Assembly: GCA_000200715.1 (NCBI GenBank)
Contig: DP000238.1
Location: 256,832-320,831 of the forward strand
Length of the DNA stretch: 64,000 nucleotides
Source: Cenarchaeum symbiosum A
GTDB taxonomy: Archaea; Thermoproteota; Nitrososphaeria; Nitrososphaerales; Nitrosopumilaceae
Direction of reading: 5' to 3'
Shown: piece after piece, positions 50,726-58,825 of the stretch
How positions within the stretch are numbered: the first letter of the stretch is position 1
Layout of the letters: every line of letters begins with the position of its first letter
Position numbers and translations under genes: made by a program
The notes under the pieces: generated by a model
The model's database searches: none
The model's input: the letters and a program-made list of their open reading frames with translations, nothing else
What the model was told of the DNA's origin: nothing

Positions 50726-51538
50726 ATGCAAGCGTCCGACACCGAGAGGCCCCGCATATTCAAGGATGTAAGCGAGGCCCAGATAACCCGCGCGATCGCC
50801 ACAGAGTTCAACAGCGTCCTGCTAGATGCAGCAGAATCAGACGTGATAATAATCGGCGCGGGGCCCGCGGGGCTCACAGCATCACGCGAGCTCTCCGGCA
50901 TGGGCTTCCGGGTGCTGGTAATCGAGCAGAACAACTACCTTGGCGGGGGCTACTGGCTGGGCGGCTACATGATGAACCCCGTTACAGTAAGGGAGCCGGC
51001 GCAAAAGATCTGGGACGAGCTGGGCATATCGTACAAGCAGGCGGCAGACGGCCTGTACATTACCCCGGGGCCAAACGCAGTATCGAAGCTGATAGCGGGG
51101 GCATGCGACGCGGGGGTCAAGTTTCTAAACCTTACAAAGTTTGACGACCTGGTCCTAAAGAACGGCAGGGTCGCCGGGGTCGTAGTCAACTGGATGCCGG
51201 TATCTGCCCTTCCGCGGAACATCACCTGTGTCGACCCTATAGCATTGGAGGCCAAGATGGTCATTGATTCATCGGGCCACGATTCAGTCGCCGTCAAAAG
51301 ACTCGTAGACAGGGGCCTCGTACAATGGAAGGGCATGGACCCCATGCACGTCAACGCCGGCGAGGACGATGTGGTACATATGACCGGCGAGGTATTTCCG
51401 GGCCTGGTTGCCGCCGGCATGTCGGTTACTGAAACGCACGGGCTAGCTAGGATGGGGCCCACCTTTGGCTCCATGCTGTTCTCTGGCAAAAAGGCAGCCG
51501 AGGTCACAGCCACCAAGATAAAGGAACTCCAAGGCTGA
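50726..51538 (+). CDS. thi4: Thiamine thiazole synthase Thi4
   Basis: A 270-residue protein starting at ATG 50726 (MQASDTERPRIFKDVSEAQI). It has the FAD/NAD motif 'SDVIIIGAGPAGLTASREL', 'NNYLGGGYWLGGYMMN', and 'SSGHDSVAV' followed by 'GPTFGSMLFSGKKAAEV'. Thi4 builds the thiazole of thiamine from NAD and glycine. The key residue in 'ALPRNITCVDP' is Cys168, at the place where methanococcal Thi4 has His and yeast Thi4 has the sacrificial Cys. A suicidal sulfur donation is thus possible. TATA CTATTAATC (50695-50703) is about 27 nt upstream. Confidence 0.9.
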   Translation: MQASDTERPRIFKDVSEAQITRAIATEFNSVLLDAAESDVIIIGAGPAGLTASRELSGMGFRVLVIEQNNYLGGGYWLGGYMMNPVTVREPAQKIWDELGISYKQAADGLYITPGPNAVSKLIAGACDAGVKFLNLTKFDDLVLKNGRVAGVVVNWMPVSALPRNITCVDPIALEAKMVIDSSGHDSVAVKRLVDRGLVQWKGMDPMHVNAGEDDVVHMTGEVFPGLVAAGMSVTETHGLARMGPTFGSMLFSGKKAAEVTATKIKELQG

Positions 51539-51545
51539 GCACCAG

Positions 51546-52316
51546 TTGGGCCCTGCCTTTGAAGGGGTGATTATCCACGACGAGCCCTCTGTGCCCGAGC
51601 TAGATATGGAGGGACTGCAAAAATTCCTCGAGGGTATGGGGTTCTCCGCGGGGATACAGAATAGCGCATTTGATAACATGGACCGGCGTGTTGCAGCAGA
51701 ACTTGCTGCATCCCGGGTCTTCCGCCCCCTCAGGCCGTTTGAGCGGCACGATCCCACTGTCTCTGAAATAGAGCACGAGCTTGACCGCGCGCCTGCGGGG
51801 CCTGGCAATATAGTCTACTATGACGGCTTTGAGGCGCAGCGGATCATTGCGGGCCTTGTACCGGACGACAGATGCCTGCATATCGTGTTTACAGACAGGC
51901 TGATGTGCACGTACGATCCAGGGGATTATAGGTACCACGGGCGTGCCCTCATAGGCGCCAACCCGTCGGTGATCTCGACTACAGGGATGGTCGAGGCGCC
52001 GGCAAAGCCGCGCAGCTATTACACCGAGCTGATATCGGGCATGGATATAGGCATGAACATGGAGGTGGTAAACAGGAGGTATTCAGGACAGTACCTTGCA
52101 TACCACGACCGGAGGACCTCCCTTGTGGCACAAGGGTATGTGCTCCAGGCGATATTCTACTATATGACGGGCGAGGCGTTTTGTGATACGAAAGAGTGCA
52201 GGCTGCACAACGCGCACTGGCAGTCGGACCTGTTGTACTCGCAGATAGAGCGGGGCCTGCTCTGCCCCCGACACCAGGGGATGCTCGATTCACGGCGGCT
52301 TGATGCACGCGGCTGA
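51546..52316 (+). CDS. Conserved protein, possible metallopeptidase (DUF6775-like)
   Basis: A 256-residue protein starting at TTG 51546, 7 nt after the thi4 stop, so co-transcribed. The C-terminal half has 'FCDTKECRLHNAHWQSDLLYSQIERGLLCPRHQ', a Cys/His arrangement that recalls the end of archaemetzincin-type peptidases. 'IVFTDRLMCTYDPGDYRYHGRALIG' also recalls that group. I do not see a full HExxH motif, so the metal site, if any, must differ. The family assignment is from memory and tentative. Confidence 0.5.
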   Translation: MGPAFEGVIIHDEPSVPELDMEGLQKFLEGMGFSAGIQNSAFDNMDRRVAAELAASRVFRPLRPFERHDPTVSEIEHELDRAPAGPGNIVYYDGFEAQRIIAGLVPDDRCLHIVFTDRLMCTYDPGDYRYHGRALIGANPSVISTTGMVEAPAKPRSYYTELISGMDIGMNMEVVNRRYSGQYLAYHDRRTSLVAQGYVLQAIFYYMTGEAFCDTKECRLHNAHWQSDLLYSQIERGLLCPRHQGMLDSRRLDARG

Positions 52317-52369
52317 TCCGCAAAACCCCATGGAAATGACTTAAATTATTGGACGGGCGCCTTTCTGCC

Positions 52370-53344
52370 ATGATGGCTGCAGAACCCGAGGGCGGGGTGC
52401 TAGTGGAGAAGGGCCCCCCAAAGGAGCCCCGCAAAAAGACGAAATACGATGTGATAATCATAGGGGCGGGCCCCGCGGGATATACCGCGGGGATATACTG
52501 TTCCAGGGCGCGCCGCGACACGCTGATACTATCCGGGATACTGCCCGGAGGACAGCTGGTAAACACCACCGACGTGGAGAACTTTCCGGGCTTTGAGAAC
52601 GGGATAATGGGCCCTGATCTGATGATAAACTTTAGAAAGCAGGCCGAAAGAATGGGCACCACCATAGTGGACGACGAGGTGGTCAACGTGGACTTTAGGC
52701 ACAGGCCGTTCAAGGTATTGACCTCGGAAGAGGAATACGAGGCCAAGGCCGTGATAGTGGGCACAGGGGCGACCCCCCGCAAGCTGGGGGTCGAGGGAGA
52801 AAAGGCCTTTGCGGGCAAGGGCGTCTCGTACTGCGCCACGTGCGACGGCCCGTTCTTTAAGAACATGGAGCTCGTAGTAGTCGGCGGCGGGGATTCCGCC
52901 ATGGAGGAGGCTACGTTTCTTACAAAGTTTGCCACTACGGTGCACGTGGTCCACCGCAGAAAGGAGCTGCGTGCAAGCAAGATAATGCAAGAGCGCGCGC
53001 ATGATGATGAAAAGATAAGGTTCCATCTCGGCTATGAGGTCAAGGAGATAAGGGGCAACGGGAAGGTGCAGCAGGTTGTGCTTGCCTCGCCCGACGGGGA
53101 GGAGCAGATGGATACAGGCGGCGTCTTTGTGGCGATAGGCCACGACCCCAACACGGAGCTCTTCAAAGGCCAGCTCGAGACCGACGACCAGGGGTATATC
53201 GTCCTCAAGGGGGCCTCCCAGACCAGCGTACCCGGAGTATTTGCAGCAGGGGACGTACACGACAGGCGGTACAGGCAGGCAATCACGGCGGCAGGCTTTG
53301 GCTGCATGGCCGGCATAGATGTGAACAACTATCTAGACGAATAG
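52370..53344 (+). CDS. trxB: Thioredoxin reductase
   Basis: A 324-residue flavoprotein starting at ATG 52370 (MMAAEPEGGVLVEKGPPKEP). FAD motif 'YDVIIIGAGPAGYTAGIYCSRA', redox-active 'SYCATCDGPFF', NADPH motif 'LVVVGGGDSAMEEATFLTKFA', and C-terminal FAD motif 'GVFAAGDVHDRRYRQAITAAGFGCMAG'. The N-terminus has ~20 extra charged residues. TTAAATTA (52341-52348) lies about 26 nt upstream of ATG 52370, ruling out the TTG at 52349. It supplies electrons to thioredoxins or directly to other disulfides. Confidence 0.92.
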   Translation: MMAAEPEGGVLVEKGPPKEPRKKTKYDVIIIGAGPAGYTAGIYCSRARRDTLILSGILPGGQLVNTTDVENFPGFENGIMGPDLMINFRKQAERMGTTIVDDEVVNVDFRHRPFKVLTSEEEYEAKAVIVGTGATPRKLGVEGEKAFAGKGVSYCATCDGPFFKNMELVVVGGGDSAMEEATFLTKFATTVHVVHRRKELRASKIMQERAHDDEKIRFHLGYEVKEIRGNGKVQQVVLASPDGEEQMDTGGVFVAIGHDPNTELFKGQLETDDQGYIVLKGASQTSVPGVFAAGDVHDRRYRQAITAAGFGCMAGIDVNNYLDE

Positions 53345-53345
53345 T

Positions 53346-53567
53346 CTACCTTACTTTCTTTATCGTTATGGATATTACCTGGCCGTCCTTTTTGACCTCT
53401 ACCAGGTCGTGGCCGTTCCGGGTGGCCCACCTCGATATGTCCTCTTCTGCGGCAGGATCGTCTGCCTTTATCGTCAATACGTCTCCCACCTGCATCCTCT
53501 CCATCTCGATCTTTGTCCGGAAGACGGGCTCTGGACAGAACAGGCCCGTTGCGTCAATCTCTGGCAT
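53346..53567 (-). CDS. tusA: TusA/SirA-family sulfur carrier
   Basis: A 73-residue protein (MPEIDATGLFCPEPVFRTKI...). The sulfur-accepting Cys11 is in the family motif GLxCPxP. The fold ends with 'GQVISITIKKV'. TusA proteins accept persulfide sulfur and hand it on for tRNA thiolation or sulfur metabolism. Convergent with trxB, 1 nt apart. TATA TTTTAATATC on the minus strand (about 53590-53599) is about 26 nt upstream. Fits with the rhodanese and siroheme reductases nearby. Confidence 0.88.
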   Translation of the reverse strand: MPEIDATGLFCPEPVFRTKIEMERMQVGDVLTIKADDPAAEEDISRWATRNGHDLVEVKKDGQVISITIKKVR

Positions 53568-53614
53568 GATACAGGGCGGGTATAGAGGATATTAAAAGCT
53601 ACTTTGGGCCGCAT

Positions 53615-54532
53615 TTACAGGGATGCCCTGAGCATCTCGGGCAGGCTGCGCCTCTTCATTATACCCGGGTCGAGCCCCTCAAAGTTGACCTTTTTTGAGA
53701 TCCTCCTCATCGATAGCATGCCGAGCCTTAGCATCAGCACCCAGAGGTAGCTCTCCGGGCTCCGGTTGAAGAGCCCGAGCAGTACGGAGAATATCCAGCG
53801 GGACCGGGGGTAGAACTCGCCCACGTAATCCCGTATGTACTCTGCAGAGTTGTCCACCTTGTACCTAAAGTACTCCATGGTCTCCCTTGCAGAGGCGTAC
53901 CCCGTGGCCCGTATGGAGACCCTGCCGTGGCGAAGGGCGTCGAGTATTCCATCAAGCGAGTCCTCTGCCTCTATGACATTTGTGCACCTGCCCAGCGTCG
54001 ATATTACATGTGAATCACTGCCGGCCACTCCTGTAATGCCGCGTTCATGCGCAAACTCGGCAGCCCTTGCGTTGGCTATCACGTCTATGTTGTTGCTGTT
54101 GAATACCTCGACAAGATCGCACCTGCCTGCCTTCTCGCGGAGCGCGTCGAGCAGGCCAAACGGGTGCGGGGCCGATGATACCCCGTCCTGCCTTCTTATC
54201 TCGTCTATTGTCTCTTCCAGGGACATGCCGGGCCTGATCTCCTCGTGTATCCCGTAGGCTATCACGTGGGCCCCCTCGTCGGTGGTGATCTCTTCTGCCG
54301 GGAGTATGCGGATTCTTGCGTATTTGTCGTGGTCGGCCTGGTATCTTACCATCTCCTCATAGCCGGAGAGGGTATTGTGGTTGGTCACAAAGAGCGCGTC
54401 GAGGCCCAGGTGAAGAGACCTGTCTAGCTGCTCGGCGATGCCCACGCTGGAATCATAGGGCGTATCATGGGCCGCCTGGTGAAAATTAGAGAACGAGTTA
54501 TGACAGTGCATCTCGCTGTTTATCTGATCCAT
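53615..54532 (-). CDS. PHP-domain metal-dependent phosphoesterase
   Basis: A 305-residue protein (MDQINSEMHCHNSFSNFHQA...). PHP metal ligands are seen in 'EMHCHNSFS', 'LFVTNHNTLSGYEE', 'ILPAEEITTDEGAHVIAYG', 'SAPHPFGLLD' and 'GVAGSDSHVISTLG'. The C-terminal ~100 residues are a helical, partly hydrophobic add-on ('RWIFSVLLGLFNRSPESYLWVLMLRLGML') that may touch the membrane. TTTAAATT about 28 nt upstream (54557-54566). Substrate unknown; PHP enzymes hydrolyse phosphoesters such as histidinol phosphate or nucleotides. Confidence 0.82.
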   Translation of the reverse strand: MDQINSEMHCHNSFSNFHQAAHDTPYDSSVGIAEQLDRSLHLGLDALFVTNHNTLSGYEEMVRYQADHDKYARIRILPAEEITTDEGAHVIAYGIHEEIRPGMSLEETIDEIRRQDGVSSAPHPFGLLDALREKAGRCDLVEVFNSNNIDVIANARAAEFAHERGITGVAGSDSHVISTLGRCTNVIEAEDSLDGILDALRHGRVSIRATGYASARETMEYFRYKVDNSAEYIRDYVGEFYPRSRWIFSVLLGLFNRSPESYLWVLMLRLGMLSMRRISKKVNFEGLDPGIMKRRSLPEMLRASL

Positions 54533-54612
54533 CCTGAACAGCCTCCGCGCGTCGCCAATTTAAAATCATTCCACAGGCGGGGCCCCGGGCATGACTCTGC
54601 CGGTACCCCTGC

Positions 54613-55383
54613 TCACCTGAAGAGATCCTCTCCCCGGGGGCGCAGCAGGTCATTTGCCGAGCCCTCGCCGGGGGACACAGAGTGGTTTCTGATGACTGCC
54701 GCCGGTATGCGGGATGCCTTGCCCATGACTATCTCTGCCGCGCCGCACAGCTCGTCGGCTACTGCCATCTCGGTTACCCTCAGCTCCCTGCCAAACGTAT
54801 CCTTGGTGCCGATATAGTCGGTTATCGGGCCCATCCCGGAGACGCCTATCGCGCAGTCGGTCTGGCCCATCCTGAAGGGGCGGCCAAACGTGTCCGATAT
54901 TATCACGGCTACCTGCCTGCCCGCCTTTTCGAGTATCTCGCGGCGGATTCTGCCCGCGGACCCGTCGGGATCCTTGGGCAGCAGGGCCGCGTGCCCCTCC
55001 TGTATGTTGCTCTCGTCCACCCCTGCATTGGCGCAGGTTATCCCTCCCTTGGTCTCCACTATGAGGATGCCGTCGCGCATCCTCACTATTCTTTTGGTCT
55101 GGGAGAGTATCACCTCTATAAGCCTCGGGTCTCTGTCGTACGCGGATGCTATCCCCGTGGATAGCATAGACGGTATCACCGATGAGAGGTCGACTATCCT
55201 GCCTTCCTGCTTTGAGACTATCTTTTGCGAGACTATCAGTATGTCATTATCTAGCAGCGGGACCGTCTTGTGCAGCTCCTCTGCAAGCTTGGTCATCTCG
55301 CCCACCTCGACGGGGAGGCGCACGGGTATTACCTCGAGCGCCGAGCCGGGTGTTCTAGGCCCTTGCCGGGATCTCCAGAGCAA
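54613..55383 (-). CDS. cofE: F420-0:gamma-glutamyl ligase
   Basis: A 256-residue protein with the full CofE signature: 'LEVIPVRLPVEVGEM', 'LLDNDILIVSQKIVSKQEGRIVDL', 'ANAGVDESNI', 'IISDTFGRPFRMGQTDCAIGVSG' and 'DELCGAAEIVMGKASRIPAAVIRN'. It adds glutamates to coenzyme F420-0 using GTP. The start at TTG 55383 overlaps the upstream phosphatase by 29 nt; no nearer ATG exists. A diverged paralogue lies at 5560-6342. Confidence 0.88.
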   Translation of the reverse strand: MLWRSRQGPRTPGSALEVIPVRLPVEVGEMTKLAEELHKTVPLLDNDILIVSQKIVSKQEGRIVDLSSVIPSMLSTGIASAYDRDPRLIEVILSQTKRIVRMRDGILIVETKGGITCANAGVDESNIQEGHAALLPKDPDGSAGRIRREILEKAGRQVAVIISDTFGRPFRMGQTDCAIGVSGMGPITDYIGTKDTFGRELRVTEMAVADELCGAAEIVMGKASRIPAAVIRNHSVSPGEGSANDLLRPRGEDLFR

Positions 55384-56005
55384 TTCCGTAGTGCCTGTTT
55401 ATTATATCGAGCATCTTTGAGAGGTCCTTCTCTTCGAGGACTGCATCCGCCCTGTCCTTTACCACGTCTTGCGCCCTGAAGGCTATGCCCAGCCCGCAGA
55501 TGTCAAACAGCTTGAGGTCGTTGGCGCCGTCTACTGCCACCACTATCTCCTCGCGCCGCTGATCCCATTCCTTTATCTTTGTCATCGCGGACCTTGACTT
55601 GTCGGAGTTGACGTTTATCTTTACGCCGTCAAGGACGCCGTTGCGGAATACAAGCTCGTTTGCGTATACGTGGTCCAGCCCGAGCACCTCCTTGAGCCTG
55701 TCGGTCATTATGGTAAAGCCGCCGGAAACCGCCATGATCTTCCATCCTGCCTCCTTGAGGGCGCTGCATGCCTCTCTCGCCCCGGTCATTATGGGCAGCG
55801 CGTCTGCTACTTCTTTGCATGTTTCATAGTCTATGCCGCGCAGCGCCTCGACCCGGGTCCTGAGGCCCTCCTCCCAGTCGATCGCCCCCCTGATGCCCTT
55901 TCTTGTTATCTCCCAGATTTCGTCCTCCTTGTTGAGCTTCTCGGCCAGGATGGGGAGGTATTCTGCGTCAAAAAGGACGCCCTCGACGTCAAAGATAACC
56001 AGCAA
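55355..56005 (-). CDS. Phosphoserine-phosphatase-like HAD hydrolase
   Basis: A 216-residue protein starting at TTG 56005 (LLVIFDVEGVLFDAEYLPIL). HAD motif I is D-V-E-G-V: the second acidic residue is Glu rather than the usual Asp. Motif II 'IMAVSGGFTIMTDRLKEVLGLD', Lys motif 'NSDKSRSAM' and 'VVAVDGANDLKLFDICGLGIAFRA' match SerB. The DxE variant is seen in some archaeal SerB-like proteins but may affect activity. TATA TAAAATAATTAA (about 56026-56037) is about 26 nt upstream. It is upstream of and overlapping cofE. Confidence 0.75.
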   Translation of the reverse strand: MLVIFDVEGVLFDAEYLPILAEKLNKEDEIWEITRKGIRGAIDWEEGLRTRVEALRGIDYETCKEVADALPIMTGAREACSALKEAGWKIMAVSGGFTIMTDRLKEVLGLDHVYANELVFRNGVLDGVKINVNSDKSRSAMTKIKEWDQRREEIVVAVDGANDLKLFDICGLGIAFRAQDVVKDRADAVLEEKDLSKMLDIINRHYGIALEIPARA

Positions 56006-56226
56006 CTTTCTACCTGACGCACGGGGTTAATTATTTTAACGTTGGGCCGGCCGTGGGGCGTTTTCCCCCCATGGGCGGAGCCTCTGCTGGCGCGGCCCGA
56101 GAGGCCGTTTACTTTGTGATCCTTGCAGGATGCGCCCGCTCTATAAAAGGCGCACCATGTTAAAAAACGTGCTATTTAACCTGATACTAGCTAGCAATAA
56201 ATCACGCAACTGCGCAGGGGCACTAT

Positions 56227-56541
56227 ATGTCCGACGGCGATACCTCAGGCGAGCTGGAACACAAGTACGAAGTGGAGATAAAGACCGCCGAGAAGGTGCA
56301 GCGCATGACCGAGGACGTAAAGGCTGAGCTAAAGGCGTCCGGCATGATGGATGCAAAGGGCAAGCTCAAGCTAAAGGGGGTCAGCGCAAAGATGCTAAAG
56401 AGGATGAAGCAGGAATACGTGGACTGCCCGGTGCTGGGCGACGGGATCCAGTTTATACAGTGTTTTGCATGCCCCAACTTCCAGAGCAGGGTGCAGGGGA
56501 AGGTGCTCTGCAAGGGCCACGATCTGCCACCCAAAACCTAA
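56227..56541 (+). CDS. Small Lys-rich, Cys-containing conserved hypothetical protein
   Basis: A 104-residue protein (MSDGDTSGELEHKYEVEIKT...). The first two thirds are helical and highly charged (KLKLKGVSAKMLKRMKQEY). The C-terminus holds four Cys ('VDCPVLGDGIQFIQCFACPNFQSR...VLCKGHDL') that can bind a metal. GCAATAAATCAC (56192-56203) lies about 28 nt upstream of ATG 56227. I recognise it only as a probable thaumarchaeal family. Confidence 0.6.
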   Translation: MSDGDTSGELEHKYEVEIKTAEKVQRMTEDVKAELKASGMMDAKGKLKLKGVSAKMLKRMKQEYVDCPVLGDGIQFIQCFACPNFQSRVQGKVLCKGHDLPPKT

Positions 56542-56568
56542 TTTATCAGCAGTAGGCGGCATCGTGCG

Positions 56569-58008
56569 TTGGGAAAGGTGAAGGTGGGGATTACTGCCTC
56601 AAAGAGTGACGACTTTAGCGAATGGTATACGCAGGTTGTCCTCAAGGCGGAGCTTGCTGATTATGCGCCGGTAAAGGGCCTAATCGTCCTGCGGCCCGAC
56701 GGCTATTCCATATGGGAGTCCATCCGCACCTCCCTTGATGTAAAGCTCGCCGCACGCGGAGTCCGGAACGGCTTTCTGCCCGTGCTGATACCCGAGTCCC
56801 TCTTGGGCAAGGAGAAGGAGCACTTTGCGGGGTTCAACCCGGAGGTATTCTGGGTGACGCATTCTGGCGAGAACAAAGTGGGCGACAGGCTGGCACTGCG
56901 GCCGACCTCGGAGACGCTGGCCTATTCCCTGTACTCCAAGTGGATAAAGAGCTGGCGGGATCTTCCCTTGAGGATAAACTTCTGGAACACGGCCCTCCGG
57001 GCGGAGATCAAGTCGACAAAGCCGTTTTTGCGTACATCTGAGTTTCTCTGGCAGGAGGGGCATACGGTCCATGCGTGCAGCGAAGAGGCAGAATCCGAGG
57101 TGGCGGCCATACTGGAACTGTACAGGGAGACCGTCGAGGGGGATCTTGCCATACCTGTCATAACGGGCAGAAAGAGCGAGAAGGAAAAGTTCGTGGGTGC
57201 GGTGTACACTACGACAATGGAATCGATGATGCCCGACGGCAGGGCCCTTCAGATGGGAACGTCCCACTTTCTGGGCCAGAACTTTTCACGCCCCTTTGAG
57301 GTAAAGTTTGCAGACAAGGACAATGTCGAGCACTTTGCATGGCAGACTTCATGGGGGCTCTCGTGGAGGCTGATTGGCGCCATGATAATGGTGCACGGCG
57401 ACGACAAGGGCCTTGTGCTGCCGCCAAAGGTGGCGCCCCTCCAGGTGGTGATAATACCGATATCGTATTCCGGCGAGGAGGGCGCCCAAGTCCTTGCCGC
57501 GGCGGAAGGGATGGAAGCAGAACTCCTAAAGGCGGGCATAAGGGCGCGCACGGACAAAAGAGAAGAGCTGACTCCAGGCTTCAAGTTCCACGACTGGGAG
57601 ATGCGTGGGGTGCCGGTCCGGATAGAGATAGGGCCGAGGGATCTGAAAGACGGCTCTGCGGTGCTCGCCACCCGGCATGATGGCAAAAAATCAAAGGTGC
57701 CACTCGACGGCGCCGCGGTGAATATAGAGGAGGAGCTTTGCAGGGTCCAGACTGAGATGCTCGGTGCTGCAAAGCGGGCGCTTGACGGCATGATCCACGA
57801 CGCATCCTCATACGGGGCGCTCACAAAGGCAGTGGAGGGCGGCGGCTTTGTCCGGGCTGCCTGGTGCGGTGGGCTCGAATGCGAGGAAAAGGTCAAGGAG
57901 GAGACTGGCGCCGACATACGGGTCGTGCCGGAGGGCGGCGCGGAGGGTGCATGCATAGTTTGCGGCGGACGGGCGGCATCAATACCCCTGTTTGCACGGG
58001 GATACTAG
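56569..58008 (+). CDS. proS: Prolyl-tRNA synthetase (archaeal/eukaryotic type)
   Basis: A 479-residue class II synthetase starting at TTG 56569 (LGKVKVGITASKSDDFSEWY). Motif 2 region 'LPLRINFWNTALRAEIKSTKPFLRTSEFLWQEGHTVHA' and motif 3 'WGLSWRLIGAMIMVHGDDKGLVLPPKVAP' are clear. A C-terminal zinc-binding domain ('WCGGLECEEKVKEETG...CIVCGGRA') and terminal Tyr mark the archaeal/eukaryotic form. CTAATTTATC (56540-56549) is about 25 nt upstream and supports TTG. Confidence 0.94.
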   Translation: MGKVKVGITASKSDDFSEWYTQVVLKAELADYAPVKGLIVLRPDGYSIWESIRTSLDVKLAARGVRNGFLPVLIPESLLGKEKEHFAGFNPEVFWVTHSGENKVGDRLALRPTSETLAYSLYSKWIKSWRDLPLRINFWNTALRAEIKSTKPFLRTSEFLWQEGHTVHACSEEAESEVAAILELYRETVEGDLAIPVITGRKSEKEKFVGAVYTTTMESMMPDGRALQMGTSHFLGQNFSRPFEVKFADKDNVEHFAWQTSWGLSWRLIGAMIMVHGDDKGLVLPPKVAPLQVVIIPISYSGEEGAQVLAAAEGMEAELLKAGIRARTDKREELTPGFKFHDWEMRGVPVRIEIGPRDLKDGSAVLATRHDGKKSKVPLDGAAVNIEEELCRVQTEMLGAAKRALDGMIHDASSYGALTKAVEGGGFVRAAWCGGLECEEKVKEETGADIRVVPEGGAEGACIVCGGRAASIPLFARGY

Positions 58009-58011
58009 ATC

Positions 58012-58647
58012 CTAGTTGTTGTCCGAGCTTACATCAAACGTATAGGTGACCTGCAGTGTGTCATTTTCACTAAACGTAAGGTTGCCAAGTGGGACTGCTG
58101 CGAATATGTAGTTCGCGGAAAAACGGCAGCTACCCTCGTCGTCATCGGGATTTGGACAGACGAGCAGGGCAGTGACGGTGCGGTTCTCGTTAAAGTTACT
58201 ACCTGCGGTAAAGTTGACTGGGCCCATCACGGCAAGGCTCCTGTCATCGGTCTCGTCGTCCTCCACCTCGCCGAACACCGCACAGGCCCCATTGCGCAAC
58301 GCAAAACCGGTGGCGGGATCCATGCTGGCGGCTGTAACACTGTCGGTTACTGGTACGGTAGAGTCGGTAAGGCAAAGGATGTTGATCCTGTGTATCGCTT
58401 CGATGCGGGTCTCTGCGGTCTTGAACAGCCTGTCTATCAGCTGCTCCTCGCCCTGGTCCACCACCAGGTTGTGCACGGTCTGCGACATCAGCACGCTGCC
58501 GCCGGCATCCATGTGGATAGCCTCTGCCATGCCGTAGGCTACGGGCCCGTGGCTGGAGTGCCCCGCGGGGACCGCCAGGGTCAGGGCCAGCACTGCGGCC
58601 AGTCCGACGGATGCGCCGTATATGCCCATCTTGGCTGCGGGGTTCAT
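58012..58647 (-). CDS. Secreted YGMAE-family protein, paralogue 2
   Basis: A 211-residue protein starting at ATG 58647 (MNPAAKMGIYGASVGLAAVL). The signal sequence 'LAAVLALTLAVPAGHSSHG' is followed by 'VAYGMAEAIHMDAGGSVLMSQTVHNLVVDQGEEQLIDRLFKT' and ends 'LQVTYTFDVSSDNN'. It aligns with paralogue 1 at 41975-42640 over the whole mature length, with similar spacing of Cys ('RINILCLTD', 'LRNGACAVF', 'TALLVCPN'). CTATAAGAAC (about 58665-58674) is roughly 25 nt upstream. Unknown function; probably cell-surface. Confidence 0.65.
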   Translation of the reverse strand: MNPAAKMGIYGASVGLAAVLALTLAVPAGHSSHGPVAYGMAEAIHMDAGGSVLMSQTVHNLVVDQGEEQLIDRLFKTAETRIEAIHRINILCLTDSTVPVTDSVTAASMDPATGFALRNGACAVFGEVEDDETDDRSLAVMGPVNFTAGSNFNENRTVTALLVCPNPDDDEGSCRFSANYIFAAVPLGNLTFSENDTLQVTYTFDVSSDNN

Positions 58648-58825
58648 GGGATCCGGCCCATTTCCGTTCTTATAGGTTTTTTGAACCGGCCCGCCAGAAC
58701 GACCGCCCCGCGCCAGAAGGCCCCTCCGGATTCCACAAAACGGACGGTTCTCCGCCAAAGGGATCCCCGTGCCGCAGGCACCGGGGCCCCGCAGATATAA
58801 TAATACGGATTCACAGGGGGCACCC

